From Microbacterium sp. AZCO (lineage in GTDB: Bacteria > Actinomycetota > Actinomycetes > Actinomycetales > Microbacteriaceae), in NCBI RefSeq assembly GCF_039614715.1, contig NZ_CP154857.1, forward strand, positions 3,162,001 to 3,226,000: 64,000 bases of DNA, read 5' to 3'. A program made the position numbers and the translations under genes. The notes below the pieces were generated by a model, which saw nothing but the letters and a program-made list of their open reading frames with translations, was not told the origin of the DNA and made no database searches. Positions 7,996 to 24,685 of this stretch are shown here, one piece after another (position 1 is the first letter of the stretch; each line of letters opens with the position of its first letter).

Positions 7996-8043
7996 CGAGC
8001 GCTGCGCTCTCCGACGCCGCGGTCGCAGGAGACTGCAGCGCTC
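7996..8043. repeat. REP-B repeat / hairpin downstream of rlmN
   Basis: An inverted repeat whose 16-base arms GAGCGCTGCRSTCTCC differ at two positions. It contains TCGCAGGAGACTGCAGCGCTC, a variant of a word that recurs at 26862 and twice near 44440-44543. It lies a few bases downstream of the rlmN stop and may also act as its terminator. Confidence 0.6.
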
Positions 8044-8048
8044 CCGGG

Positions 8049-9308
8049 TCAGTCCTCGAGCGGGGTGTCGGCGGCGACCCGCTGGTCCTCTTCCGTCGCG
8101 ACGAGCTGGCCGCAGGCGCCGTCGATCTCCTTGCCGCGGGTGTCGCGGAGGGTCGTCGGGATGCCGGCGTCGTTGAGGCGGCGGACGAACTCGTTCTGCG
8201 CGGCCTTCGTCGACGAGGTCCAGATCGAGCCGGGCGTGGGGTTCAGCGGGATGGGGTTGACGTGCACCCAGCCGCGGCCGCGGGCGTTGAGCTTCTCGGC
8301 GAGGAGGTCGGCGCGCCAGGGGTGGTCGTTCATGTCCTTGATGAGCGCGTACTCGATCGAGACCCGCCGCCCGGTCTTGTCGAAGTAGCCGCGCGCGGCG
8401 TCGAGCGCCTCGTCGACCTTCCAGCGCGAGTTCACGGGGATGAGCTCGTCGCGCAGCTCGTCGTCGGGGGCGTGCAGCGACAGCGCGAACGTGACGGGGA
8501 TGTCCTCGTTCGCGAGCTTGTGGATCGCCGGCACGAGGCCGACGGTCGAGACGGTGACACCGCGCGCGCTCATGCCGAGGCCGTGCTTCTTGTCGGTCAT
8601 GACGCGCACGGCCTGCATGAGCCGGGCGTAATTGGCGAGCGGCTCGCCCATGCCCATGAAGACGATGTTCGTGACCCGCTCGTCGGGGTGCTCGGCGGGA
8701 CCGAGGCCGCCGTCGCGGATGAGACGGTTGGCTCGCACGACCTGCTCGATGATCTCGGCGGCCGACATGTTGCGGGTCAGCCCCGCCTGGCCGGTCGCGC
8801 AGAAGGGGCAGTTCATGCCGCAGCCCGCCTGCGACGAGACGCACAGCGTGATGCGGCCGGGGTAGCGCATCAGCACCGACTCCACCAGGGCGCCGTCGTG
8901 CAGCTTCCACAGGAACTTGATCGTGTCGCCGCGGTCGGTCTGCAGGCGCCGCACCTCGGTCAGCAGGGGCGGCAGCATCCCGTGCACGAGCTCTTCGCGG
9001 CCGGCGGACGGAAGGTCGGTCATGTGCGCGGGGTCGTGCGTGTAGTGCTCGAAGTAGTGCTTCTCGAGCTGCTTCGCGCGGAAGCCCGGCATCCCGAGCT
9101 CGGTGACCTTCGCGACCCGCTCGTCGGGGGTGAGGTCGGCGAGGTGCACGGGCGGCTTGCCGCGTTTGGGCGAGGCGAACTGCAGGAGCGGCCGGCCCTC
9201 GGCATCCTTCTTCTGCGTCCATCCCTCGGTTGCGGGACGCACCTGTGTGACGGGACCGAGGGTCGCGGCGGGACGCGCCGGACGGGCGGGAGGGCGCGTC
9301 GAGGTCAT
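8049..9308 (-). CDS. rlmN: Dual-specificity rRNA/tRNA (adenine-C2) methyltransferase RlmN
   Basis: A 419-residue radical-SAM enzyme that methylates C2 of A2503 in 23S rRNA and A37 in some tRNAs. The 4Fe-4S cysteines are C163, C167 and C170 (GCGMNCPFC). The two mechanism cysteines correspond to C156 (LCVSSQAGC) and C399 (DGACGQL), so the protein looks fully active. GMGEPLANY and [17 protein letters not shown] are family hallmarks. The N-terminal extension is slightly long, but ATG 9308 follows a leaderless -10 (TACCCT, six bases), which fixes this start. Confidence 0.97.
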   Translation of the reverse strand: MTSTRPPARPARPAATLGPVTQVRPATEGWTQKKDAEGRPLLQFASPKRGKPPVHLADLTPDERVAKVTELGMPGFRAKQLEKHYFEHYTHDPAHMTDLPSAGREELVHGMLPPLLTEVRRLQTDRGDTIKFLWKLHDGALVESVLMRYPGRITLCVSSQAGCGMNCPFCATGQAGLTRNMSAAEIIEQVVRANRLIRDGGLGPAEHPDERVTNIVFMGMGEPLANYARLMQAVRVMTDKKHGLGMSARGVTVSTVGLVPAIHKLANEDIPVTFALSLHAPDDELRDELIPVNSRWKVDEALDAARGYFDKTGRRVSIEYALIKDMNDHPWRADLLAEKLNARGRGWVHVNPIPLNPTPGSIWTSSTKAAQNEFVRRLNDAGIPTTLRDTRGKEIDGACGQLVATEEDQRVAADTPLED

Positions 9309-9314
9309 TCATCC

Positions 9315-9320
9315 AGGGTA
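9315..9320 (-). promoter_or_regulatory. -10 box of leaderless promoter for rlmN
   Basis: On the minus strand TACCCT lies six bases before the ATG at 9308. The remaining gap to 9489 holds the undefined promoter of the divergent cyclase operon; a short TGAGA/TCTCA inverted repeat near 9405 is the only structure seen there. Confidence 0.55.
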
Positions 9321-9489
9321 GGCGACGCGCCTGCGCGAAGGCTGGTCACGCGCGCGCGGGTGAGGATGCCGATTCCCGGCCATGGCGCGGCATCCCGATC
9401 CGTGAGAGTCTTCTCATCATCACGGCGCCGTGTTCCGGCATCCCCCCGCCCGGGCCGGGTGCTGGCGCCCCGCGAAGGAGGGGTTTTCG

Positions 9490-12400
9490 CTGAACGCGCA
9501 CGTCACGGCCTCGGCGCTGAGCCCGCGCCTCTTCCACGGGCTCGCCGACGATGCGGACGGAATCGTCCGCGTCGAGGGGACCGCTGTCGTCGTCGACATC
9601 TCGGGGTTCACGACGCTGTCGGAGCAGCTGGCCGCCGCGGGTCGTGAGGGCACGGAGCAGCTCATCGCGACGCTCTCGCGCATCTTCACCGTGCTGCTGC
9701 CGGTGACCGACGACGGCGGCGACGTCGTGAAGTTCGCGGGCGACGCGCTCTTCGTGCTCTTCACGGGCCCGGATCACGCCCGGCACGCGGCGCATGCGGC
9801 CTGGAACATGAACCGGGTGCTGACGGCGATCGGCGACATCCACCTGCCCGCCGCCCGCGCGAAGCTGCGGATGTCGGTGGGCGTGCACAGCGGCGGCTTC
9901 GACTTCTTCGTGACCGGCGGCGAGAACGTGTCGGTCGTGCTGACCGGCCGCGACACGTCTCGCGTCATCGAGCTCCAGTCGGCGGCCGAGGCGGGCCGGA
10001 TCCTCGTGAGCGACGAGACGGCGGCGTTCCTGCCGGCGGCGCAGGTCGCGAAGGAGGAGTCCGCCCCGGGCGCCCGGCGACTTCTCAAGGCGGGAACGGT
10101 CGCCTCGACCTCGCTCATGGCGCTCGACGTCGGTCGCACCCGGGCCGCAGACCGCTTCCTGCCGCGCGCGTTCGCCGAGCGACCCGATCTGCTCGGCGCA
10201 GAGCCCGACCACCGCTGGGCCGCCATCGCGTTCATCCAGGTGTCCGGCGTGCCCGAGCGTCCCGACCGCGACGACCACGCGCGCATGGACGCCCTCACGC
10301 GCCTCGTCGAGGAGGTCGCCGCCGAGACCGGCGTCACTCTCCTCGACGTCGACCCGGCGATCGGCGGCTACCGCTACTTTCTGACCGCCGGCGCGCCGAC
10401 GACGACGGAGGATCCCGAGGGTCGCCTCGTGAGCGCCGCGCTGCGCATCGTGCAGTCGGGCTCCGACTACGCGCTGCGCGCGGGGGTGACGTCGGGACGG
10501 GTCTTCGCGGGCTTCGTCGGCGCGATGTACCGCCAGACGTACACCGTGATGGGCGACCCGACGAATCTGGCGGCTCGCCTGACCGCGCGGGCCGAGCCCG
10601 GCACGGTGCTCGTGGCGCGGGCCGCGCTCGAGCGGACGGGTCGCCCGTTCGAGTCCGACGATGCGGGCACGATCACGGTCAAGGGCAAGTCGCAGGAGAT
10701 CGCGGTCGCGGTCGTGACGGGTCACGGCGGCGCGACGAGCCTCGCGACGCAGCAGACCCCCTTCGTCGACCGGCACGCCGAGCTCGAGCGCCTGCGTGCG
10801 GTGCTCGCCGACGCCTCGGCGGAAGTCGGCTCGGTGCTCACGATCACGGCCCCGGCCGGTGTCGGCAAGACGCGCCTCCTCGAGCACATCCTCGATGAGA
10901 CGCCGCTCCCCGTCCTGCGCGCGTACGGCGACCGGTACGGGGTCAACACGCCCTATCGGGCGCTGCAGACCCTCGTGCGCCCCCTGCTGCGCATCCCGCC
11001 CGCCGCGCGCCCGGCCGAAGCCGGCGAGCGCCTCGCGCAGGTCGTCGCCGACCACTTCCCGCAGCTGACGCCGTGGCTGCCGCTCCTCGCGCCCGCGGCC
11101 GGCGCTCAGGCGGAGCCCACAGCGGAGTCCGAGGCCCTCGACGATGCGTTCCGCGCCGAGCGCACGGCCGAGGTCGTGTCCGAGTTCCTCCTCGGGCTGA
11201 CGACGGGTCCGGGATGCCTCGTCCTCGACGACGCGCAATGGGTCGACCCCGCCTCGGCGACGGTGCTCGCCGAGCTCATCGGTCGCGACACCCGCCACGC
11301 CGTGCTCATCGTCCGCCGCCCCGGGGAGGACGGTGTCGGGCCGCTCGGCGAGGAGCTCCCGCTCGCCGGGCTCGGCGACGAGCAGATCCGCGAGATCATC
11401 GAGGCGGTCGCCGGCCGGCGCCTGCTGCCGGCCGACGCGCGTCCTCTCGTCGCGAGAGCCGAGGGAAACCCGCTCTATGCGATCGAGCTCGCCACCGGCC
11501 TCGTGTCGGGCGACGATGCCCTCGGCATCGAGCAGCTCATCGGCGAGCGCATCGACGCGCTCACCGAGAGCGAGCGCACGACGCTGCGGCGGGCGGCCGT
11601 GCTCGGCATCCGGATCCCCCTCGGCCTCTACATCACGTGCGTCGGGATGCCGCTCATCTCGGGCGGCCTCGGATCGTTCCTCGAGCTGGGCGCCGACGGC
11701 ATCTCGTTCCGCAGCGAGCTCTTCCGCGACGTCGCCTACGACCAGCTCACCTTCCAGGCGCGGCGGGAGCTGCACCGCGCGGCGGCCCGGGCCCTGGAGG
11801 CCGACCCCGCGCTCGGCGGAACGGCGCGCAACGTGATGCTCGCGGGTCACTACGAGGCGGCCGGCGACTGGGAGGCGGCGCACCGCGCGGCCCTCGCCGC
11901 GGCGCAGGCCGCCGAGCAGGCATTCGCGCTCGAGGAGGCGGTGCGGAGCTATCGCCTGGCCGTCGAGGCGGCCCGCCGCTCCGCGGGCGGAGAGGACCTC
12001 CCCGGGCTGCTCGAAGCCCTCGGCCGCGTGTCGGTGGCCGGCGGCTGGGCGAAGGAGGGCCTGGAGGCCTTCTCGAGCGCCCGCAAGCTCATCTCCGACA
12101 CGGTGCACCGGGCGCGGCTCGACCACGAGCGCGCCTACGCGCTCAACATCCTGGGTCGGCACGACGAGGCCGTGCGGGCGCTGCGATCGGCGCGGCGGGC
12201 GCTCACCGGGGCGGGTCCGGAGGGACAGCGCGTGCTCGGAGCCGTCACGGTGACCGAGGCCGGGCTGCGCCTGCGGCAGGCACGGTGGGCCGATGCCCGC
12301 CGGCTCGCGACGGAGGCGATCTCGCTCCTCGACGGCATCGCCCACGACGACACCGCCAAGCGCGTTCTGGCGGATGCCCTGCGATATCACGACATCGCGG

Positions 12401-13205
12401 CGGGAGAGCTGGAGGGGGATGCCGCCATGGTCAACCTCCCGCGCGCGCTCGAGCTCTACGACCAGACCGGCGACGAGCTGTCGAAGTCGAAGGTGCTCAA
12501 CGTCCTCGGCGCCCGAGCGTACTTCCGCGGCGACTGGACGACCGCCGCAGCGCTGTACAACCAGGCGCGGGCCGCCGGCGAAGCGGGGGGCGACATCGTG
12601 GGCGCCGCGATCGAGTCGGCCAACGCCGCGGAGGTCCTCATCGACCAGGGCCGGATCGATGAGGCGCGACCGCTCGTGGCCGAGGCTCTCCGCGTGTTCG
12701 AGGCGTCCGACAATCCCTATCTCGTCGCCTTCGTGACGGGCTTCTCGGGGCGGATCGCGCAACAGGCCGGCGACCACGGCGCTGCGCGCGACGCCTTCCG
12801 CTCCGCCGCCGACGGATTCGCGGCTCTCGAGGAGACGGATGCCGCCCTCGACGCCCGCGTGCGGCTGCTGGAGGCGACGCTCGACGCCGAAGACCGCGAC
12901 ACGGCGACGGCGCTCGCCGAGGCGCTCGCCGGGGTGGACGGGGGTCCGCGGCTCGCTCGCCAGCGCGCCCGGCTCGCGGCGCTCGCGGGCGACGACGCGG
13001 GCGCGCTCGCCCTCACGCTGGAGGCGGTCGAGGATGCCTCGGCGACGCCCCTCGAGCGCGCGCTCTCGCTCGCACAGCTCAATCACCTCCGGCCCGACGC
13101 CGTCGTCCGCGGCGAAGCCGAGCGGCTCCTCGCGTCGCTCGGGGTCGCCAACGCCGCTCCGATCCTCGACCGGTCCCCCCTGCCCTCCGAAGCGGAGCAC
13201 GCCCG

Positions 13206-13209
<4 letters not shown>
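9490..13209 (+). CDS. Soluble-adenylyl-cyclase-like protein: two class III cyclase domains, STAND ATPase, TPR-like repeats
   Basis: A 1239-residue cytoplasmic protein laid out like mammalian sAC and mycobacterial cyclase-ATPase fusions. CHD1 (about 25-205) keeps both metal-binding aspartates, D36 (VVDISGFT) and D85 (FAGDALF), but its transition-state Asn/Arg are replaced. CHD2 (about 220-410) lacks the metal aspartates but has the N-x3-R pair (N359, R363, in GDPTNLAARL). A P-loop follows (GVGKT, K460) with Walker B CLVLDDAQW (D580, D581), then helical repeats to the C-terminus. The start is a CTG at 9490 preceded by AAGGAGG at 9475-9481, with eight bases of spacing; the alternative GTG at 9430 has no such site. 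ATGA overlaps the next gene. The cyclic nucleotide made is unknown. Operon partners suggest it signals to a membrane effector. Confidence 0.9.
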
Positions 13210-20263
<7,054 letters not shown>

Positions 20264-20264
<1 letters not shown>

Positions 20265-20782
20265 TGACGACACAGCAGCAGGGCGCCGTGCCCGACGAGA
20301 CGACACACGCCCTCGCCACCGAGATGCTCGCCGAGGTCATGACCGAGATCGACCGCGCCGACCAGAAGGCGTCGCTGCTGATCGGGAGCCTCGGCATCGC
20401 CTTCAGCATCGTGCTGAGCGGGCTGCTGGGCGGCGGCTGGTCTCCGGCGGACTCCGGCGCGTTCGCGGTCGTGCTCTGGACGATCGGCGGCCTCACGGCC
20501 GCGGCATCCGTCGTCGCGGCATCCCTCGCCGTCTGGCCCCGGCTGAGCAGGGGCCCCGGCCCCGGCGCGATCACCTACTGGGGTCAGATCCGCGGAATGA
20601 GCTCGCCGCAGGCCGTCGCCGAGGCGCTCGCTGCGCGCGGCCTGCACGCTCCCGAGCGGACGTATCAGCAGCTCCTCGTGCTGTCGGCGGTCGCGCAGCG
20701 GAAGTACCGGAACATCCGCCAGTCGATGCTGCTCGCGGGCATCGCCGCGCTCGCCGTCGTGGTGTCGTTCTTCGTCGTCTGA
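20264..20782 (+). CDS. Pycsar-effector-like membrane protein (PycTM/DUF5706 type)
   Basis: A 172-residue membrane protein. It opens with a cytoplasmic helix rich in Glu and Asp, then IDRADQKASLLIGSLGIAFS leading into the first membrane helix, a second hydrophobic stretch (VVLWTIGGLTAAASVVAASLAV), a soluble loop, and LSAVAQRKYRNIRQSML leading into a third helix at the C-terminus. The ADxKAS motif before TM1 and the LSxxAxxKYxxIR segment before the last helix are the recognisable pattern of the DUF5706/PycTM family. In Pycsar systems this family depolarises the membrane on binding a cyclic nucleotide made by a partner cyclase. Its start overlaps the giant gene's stop (TGATG), making it the third gene of the cyclase operon. 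Confidence 0.8.
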
Positions 20783-20809
20783 ACCCACCCGTTCGGGCGC
20801 CGCGAGGGA

Positions 20810-20815
20810 TAGCGT
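20810..20815 (+). promoter_or_regulatory. -10 box of leaderless promoter for GNAT gene
   Basis: TAGCGT lies six bases before the GTG at 20822, marking a new transcription unit after the cyclase operon. Confidence 0.6.
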
Positions 20816-20821
20816 GGAAGT

Positions 20822-21301
20822 GTGAGCGCAGACGACGTCGCCGTGCGCGACATCCGCATGGAGGATGCCGGGGAGGTCCTCACCCTGCAGCGCGCCGCGT
20901 TCGTGCAGGAGGCCCTCATCTACGGCACGCCCGACATGCCTCCGCTCACGCAGTCGCTCGACGAGCTCGAGCACGAGCTGCACGACAACCTCGGTCAGGT
21001 CGCACTGGCCGGGCCGCGCATGGTGGGGGCCCTGCGCGCACGCCTCGACGACGGGCTGCTGCTCATCGGGCGCATCTCCATCGCGCCCGACCAGCAGGGC
21101 AAGGGCATCGGCTCTCGCCTGCTCGCGGCGGTCGAGGAGCGAGGCCGCGGGGCCGGAGCCACCGAGGCCGAGCTGTTCACGGGATCGCTCAGCGAGGCGA
21201 ACCTGCGCCTCTACACGCGCGAGGGCTACGCCGAGACGCAGCGCGTGCAGGGCGACGACGGCATCGAGCAGGTCTTCCTGCGCAAGCGTCTGGCGGGCTG
21301 A
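20822..21301 (+). CDS. GNAT family N-acetyltransferase
   Basis: A 159-residue acetyl-CoA-dependent acyltransferase. The GNAT core is visible: RISIAPDQQGKGIGSRLLAA, with the Q/RxxGxG/A acetyl-CoA loop, and the C-terminal LRLYTREGYAETQR motif B. The acceptor is not predictable. The GTG start at 20822 is fixed by a leaderless promoter. The next gene begins only 13 bases after the stop, so they may be co-transcribed. Confidence 0.9.
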   Translation: MSADDVAVRDIRMEDAGEVLTLQRAAFVQEALIYGTPDMPPLTQSLDELEHELHDNLGQVALAGPRMVGALRARLDDGLLLIGRISIAPDQQGKGIGSRLLAAVEERGRGAGATEAELFTGSLSEANLRLYTREGYAETQRVQGDDGIEQVFLRKRLAG

Positions 21302-21314
21302 TGGGGCGGCCGAC

Positions 21315-22175
21315 ATGGACGACACCACCCGCGCCGAGCTCGCGGAACTGAGACGCCGGGCCTACGGCCCCCACCCCGACATCGCGGGGGATCCCGTTGC
21401 GCTGGCGCGGCTGAGCGACCTCGAGCGCCTCGCGCACGACCCGCATCCGGACGACGGCGGGCGGAAGGACGGCCTCCGCTGGGCGGACCGGAGCGCCGAC
21501 GACAGTCCGCCTGGCGACGCCGGTCGGAAGGACGGGATGGATGCTGCGCCGGTCGCCGTCGCGACGCTCGAGCAGCGGCCGGCCGACGACCAGGAGCCCG
21601 AGGCGCCGGTGCGGAGGCGGCGGGTCCGGGGCGGGCGGGGAGCAGGCATCGCGTTCGCGGCGGCGGTCGTCGCGGGGCTCGTCGTCGTGTCGACGACGAC
21701 GACGGTCCCGACGCTCACCAGCGCGAACGTGACGGTCGAGACCACGCGATCCGCGTACACGCTCGCACGCGACCAGGATGCCCAGGTGCTCATCCAGGTG
21801 CCGCTGCACGACTGGTTCGGGTCGGAGGGCGAGCCGCCCCTCCCCGCCGACGCCCCGCCCTTCCCGACAGCGGGGAAGGTCCTCTGGGCATCGCACCTCG
21901 GGTCGTACTACGGCTGGCAGCTGTGGATCGGAGGAGCCAAGGGGATGCTGCAGGAGGAGCAGTGCATCCTCGTCTCACGCGGCGACATCGCGAAGGGCCG
22001 GTGCGTCGTCGCGCCGCTTCGTTCGCAGAGCGCCCTCGCGGTGACCCTCCCCTACCTCTCGGTGCCGCCGGACGACCGCCCGTCCGCGCTCCAGCCCGGC
22101 ATGCGCCTGGGATTCTGGTGGTTCCACGACTCCGCCGTCACCGTCATGCTCGCCGCCGCGCCGCGGGACGGGTGA
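21315..22175 (+). CDS. Single-pass membrane protein of unknown function
   Basis: A 286-residue protein I do not recognise. Residues 1-105 are hydrophilic and rich in Arg/Asp; RRRRVRGGRG flanks one hydrophobic helix (IAFAAAVVAGLVVVS) near 115-130, suggesting a type II membrane protein with the C-terminal 155 residues outside. That domain contains a WFGSEGEPPLP segment, a cysteine pair (EEQCILVSRGDIAKGRCVV) about a dozen residues apart that could form a disulfide, and ends in GFWWFHDSAVTVMLAAAP. Similar small anchored proteins are common in actinobacteria, but no function is supported here. Confidence 0.75.
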   Translation: MDDTTRAELAELRRRAYGPHPDIAGDPVALARLSDLERLAHDPHPDDGGRKDGLRWADRSADDSPPGDAGRKDGMDAAPVAVATLEQRPADDQEPEAPVRRRRVRGGRGAGIAFAAAVVAGLVVVSTTTTVPTLTSANVTVETTRSAYTLARDQDAQVLIQVPLHDWFGSEGEPPLPADAPPFPTAGKVLWASHLGSYYGWQLWIGGAKGMLQEEQCILVSRGDIAKGRCVVAPLRSQSALAVTLPYLSVPPDDRPSALQPGMRLGFWWFHDSAVTVMLAAAPRDG

Positions 22176-22184
22176 GAGCGGGAC

Positions 22185-22190
22185 TATCGT
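22185..22190 (+). promoter_or_regulatory. -10 box of leaderless promoter for LysE gene
   Basis: TATCGT lies six bases before the GTG at 22197. Confidence 0.6.
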
Positions 22191-22196
22191 TTCAGC

Positions 22197-22838
22197 GTGG
22201 TACCGACCGAGAACCTCCTCGCCTTCGCTCTCGCGGCCCTCGTGCTGATCGTCATCCCCGGCCCGAGCGTGCTCTTCACGATCGGGCGCGCGCTCGCGCT
22301 CGGCCGCATCGGAGGTCTGCTGAGCGTGCTCGGCAACGCCCTCGGCCTTCTGCCGATCATCGTCGCCGTGGCACTCGGAGTCGGCGGCGTCGTCGCGAGC
22401 TCGATCGTGCTCTTCACGATCGTCAAGGTCGCCGGCGCCCTGTACCTCATGTACCTCGGCGTGCAGGCGATCCGCCACCGCAACCGAACCGCGGAGGCGG
22501 CGACGAACGGCGCGCTGCCGCGCTCGCACTGGCGGCAGCTGGGCGAGGGCTTCCTCGTCGGCATCACGAACCCCAAGACGATCGCGTTCTTCGTCGCGGT
22601 GCTGCCCCAGTTCGTCGACCTCGACGCGGGGATGGTGCCGCTGCAGATGATCGAGCTCGGCCTCGTCTTCTTCGCGATCGCGCTCCTCTCCGACGGCGTC
22701 TGGGCGCTGGTCGCCGCCGCGGCGCGCGACTGGTTCGGACGGTCGCCCAAGCGCATCGCGCGCCTCTCGGCGACCGGCGGCGGGCTCATGATCGGCCTCG
22801 GCGGCATCCTCCTCTTCACCGGCAACCGGCACTCATGA
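22197..22838 (+). CDS. LysE family translocator
   Basis: A 213-residue inner-membrane exporter with about six hydrophobic segments. The family signature IPGPSVLFTIGRALALGR is at residues 19-36 and GFLVGITNPKTIAFFVAVLP is in the middle, as in RhtB/LysE amino-acid exporters. The substrate is presumably an amino acid or derivative. The start is set by a leaderless promoter. The following HAD phosphatase overlaps by four bases (ATGA), so the two are co-translated. Confidence 0.92.
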   Translation: MVPTENLLAFALAALVLIVIPGPSVLFTIGRALALGRIGGLLSVLGNALGLLPIIVAVALGVGGVVASSIVLFTIVKVAGALYLMYLGVQAIRHRNRTAEAATNGALPRSHWRQLGEGFLVGITNPKTIAFFVAVLPQFVDLDAGMVPLQMIELGLVFFAIALLSDGVWALVAAAARDWFGRSPKRIARLSATGGGLMIGLGGILLFTGNRHS

Positions 22839-23716
22839 CCCCGCTCCCCCCGCCCCCGCCGCACGCGGATCGCCGGCGCATCGTCTTCCTCGACGTCGAC
22901 GGCACGATCCTCGAGCACGGCTCGAACGTGTGCCCCTCGACCGGCCCGGCGATCAGGGCGGTCCGCGCCGCCGGACACCTGGTGTACCTGAGCACGGGGA
23001 GATCCGCCGCCGACATCCATCCGAACGTCGCCGAGATCGGCTTCGACGGCGCGGTGACCAACTCGGGCGCCCTCGTCGTGTCGGACGGAGAGGTGATCGT
23101 CGACCGCCCGCTCTCGCCCGCCGCCACGGACCGGATGCTGACGGCGATGCGCGGCCGCGGCATCCACTACTTCCTCCAGACCCGCGATGCCGTGTACGCG
23201 AGCGACGGTATGGCCGAGCTCATGCGCAAGTACGCCGAGGCGCTCGAGGCCCGGACCGAAGCCGGCTTGGAGGTGCGCCCCGAGGACTCGCTCGTCGGGC
23301 TCGCGCAGCGCCGATTCCCGAGCGTGGACGAGGCCGACCTCTCCCGGATCGACAAGGCCGTCTTCGTCAGCGATCACCCGGAGGGACTCGACGAGCTGCG
23401 CGCCGATCTCGGCGACGAGTTCCTCGTCGTGCCCGGCAGCATGCCGCTCCCCGGCGGCTCCAACGGCGAGATCAGCGAGCGCACCACCACGAAGGGCTCG
23501 GCGATCGAACTGCTGCTCACGCACCTCGGCATCGATTCCACCGACGCCATCGCGGTCGGCGACAGCTGGAACGACATCGAGATGTTCCAGGTGTGCGGCG
23601 TCTCGGTGGCGATGGGCAACGCGCAGCCCGAGCTCAAGGAGCTCGCCGACTTCGTGACGACGGACGTGCTCGACGACGGCATCGCGAACGCATTCCGCCG
23701 GCTCGGGCTCGTCTGA
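22835..23716 (+). CDS. HAD-superfamily hydrolase, Cof/YidA type
   Basis: A 293-residue phosphatase. Motif I is IVFLDVDGTILEHG with the nucleophile aspartate and acid/base aspartate; motif II is the Ser/Thr of LVYLSTGRS; motif III the Lys of TTTKGSAIELLL; motif IV is AIAVGDSWNDIEMF. The large C2B-type cap between motifs II and III places it with Cof-like sugar-phosphate phosphatases. A proline run follows the start. The ATGA overlap with the LysE-type exporter suggests linked expression, although the functional link is unclear. Confidence 0.92.
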   Translation: MTPLPPPPPHADRRRIVFLDVDGTILEHGSNVCPSTGPAIRAVRAAGHLVYLSTGRSAADIHPNVAEIGFDGAVTNSGALVVSDGEVIVDRPLSPAATDRMLTAMRGRGIHYFLQTRDAVYASDGMAELMRKYAEALEARTEAGLEVRPEDSLVGLAQRRFPSVDEADLSRIDKAVFVSDHPEGLDELRADLGDEFLVVPGSMPLPGGSNGEISERTTTKGSAIELLLTHLGIDSTDAIAVGDSWNDIEMFQVCGVSVAMGNAQPELKELADFVTTDVLDDGIANAFRRLGLV

Positions 23717-23733
23717 CGCGGGTGTCCCGCGTC
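23715..23733. terminator. Bidirectional hairpin terminator
   Basis: A perfect 8-bp stem (GACGCGGG, loop TGT, CCCGCGTC) overlaps the HAD stop codon and lies four bases from the stop of the convergent SDR gene. It has no T-tract, as is usual in GC-rich actinobacteria. Confidence 0.65.
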
Positions 23734-23737
23734 GAGC

Positions 23738-24577
23738 TCAGTCGAGGAAGATGTCGGGGAACAGGGCCTCGTCCGGCGTGCCGGGCACAGCGGCGTAGCG
23801 CGAGAAGTCGGTGACGCCGGCATCCGTCAGCACATCCTCGACGATGAGCGTCTGCCCCGTGTAGTCGCGGGCGGGCTTGAGCAGGATCTCGTACGCCGCG
23901 TCGGCGTAGATGTCGGGGGTGCGGCTCGCCTTCATCATGCGGTCGCCGCCGAGCGCGAACTGCACCGCCGCCGTCGCGATCGTCGTGCGCGGCCAGAGCG
24001 TGTTGGCGGCGATGCCGTCCTTCGCGAACTCGGCGGCGAGGCCGAGCGTCGCCATCGTCATGCCGTACTTCGCGAGCGTGTAGCCCGTGTGCGCGCCGAG
24101 CCACCTCGGCGAGAGGTTGAGCGGCGGCGAGAGCGACAGGATGTGCGGGTTCGCGCTCTCGCGCAGGATGGGCACGGCCGTGCGCGACAGCAGGAACGTC
24201 CCGCGCACGTTGACGTCCTGCATGAGGTCGTACTTCTTCGCCGCGAGGTCGAGCGAGCCGGAGAGGTCGATGACGCTCGCGTTGTTGACGACGACGTCGA
24301 TGCCGCCGAACTCGCCCTGCGTCTCGAGCACCGCCCGCGTGATGTCGTCGTCGTTGCGCACGTCGCCGACGATCGGGAGCGCCCGGCCACCGGCATCCCG
24401 GATCTGCTGTGCCGCCGTGTGCACGGTGCCCTCGAGCTTCGGGTGCGGTGTGTCGGTCTTGGCGATGAGCGCGACGTTCGCGCCGTCGCGCGCAGCGCGC
24501 AGCGCGATCGCGAGGCCGATGCCGCGGCTGCCGCCGGACATGAGGATGGTCTTGCCGGCCAGCGGCTTGTCAGTCAT
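23738..24577 (-). CDS. SDR family oxidoreductase, HSDL2-like
   Basis: A 279-residue short-chain dehydrogenase. The NADP loop is MSGGSRGIGLAIALRAARDG, NNAS follows, and the active-site YTLAKYGM supplies Tyr and Lys. HILSLSPPLNLSPRW and NTLWPRTTIATAAVQ are typical of the HSDL2 (hydroxysteroid dehydrogenase-like 2) branch, linked to fatty-acid or sterol metabolism. The ATG at 24577 is the natural N-terminus (MTDKPLAGKTILMSGG). It lies downstream of an enoyl-CoA hydratase and a type II hydroxyacyl-CoA dehydrogenase on the same strand, so a lipid-oxidation unit is inferred. Confidence 0.88.
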   Translation of the reverse strand: MTDKPLAGKTILMSGGSRGIGLAIALRAARDGANVALIAKTDTPHPKLEGTVHTAAQQIRDAGGRALPIVGDVRNDDDITRAVLETQGEFGGIDVVVNNASVIDLSGSLDLAAKKYDLMQDVNVRGTFLLSRTAVPILRESANPHILSLSPPLNLSPRWLGAHTGYTLAKYGMTMATLGLAAEFAKDGIAANTLWPRTTIATAAVQFALGGDRMMKASRTPDIYADAAYEILLKPARDYTGQTLIVEDVLTDAGVTDFSRYAAVPGTPDEALFPDIFLD

Positions 24578-24685
24578 CGGGGTCCTTTGCTTGATGTCGA
24601 GGTCGTGGGTGCTCGCCGAGTGCGGATGTCGTTCGCGCCGGTCGTGCGCCTTCGGCGAGAGCATCCGGTCACGGCGCGTGAGCGT

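Noticed and set aside
8262..9647. A 461-codon plus-strand frame antisense to rlmN
   Set aside because: rlmN on the minus strand has all catalytic cysteines and a promoter; the opposite frame has only low-complexity composition.
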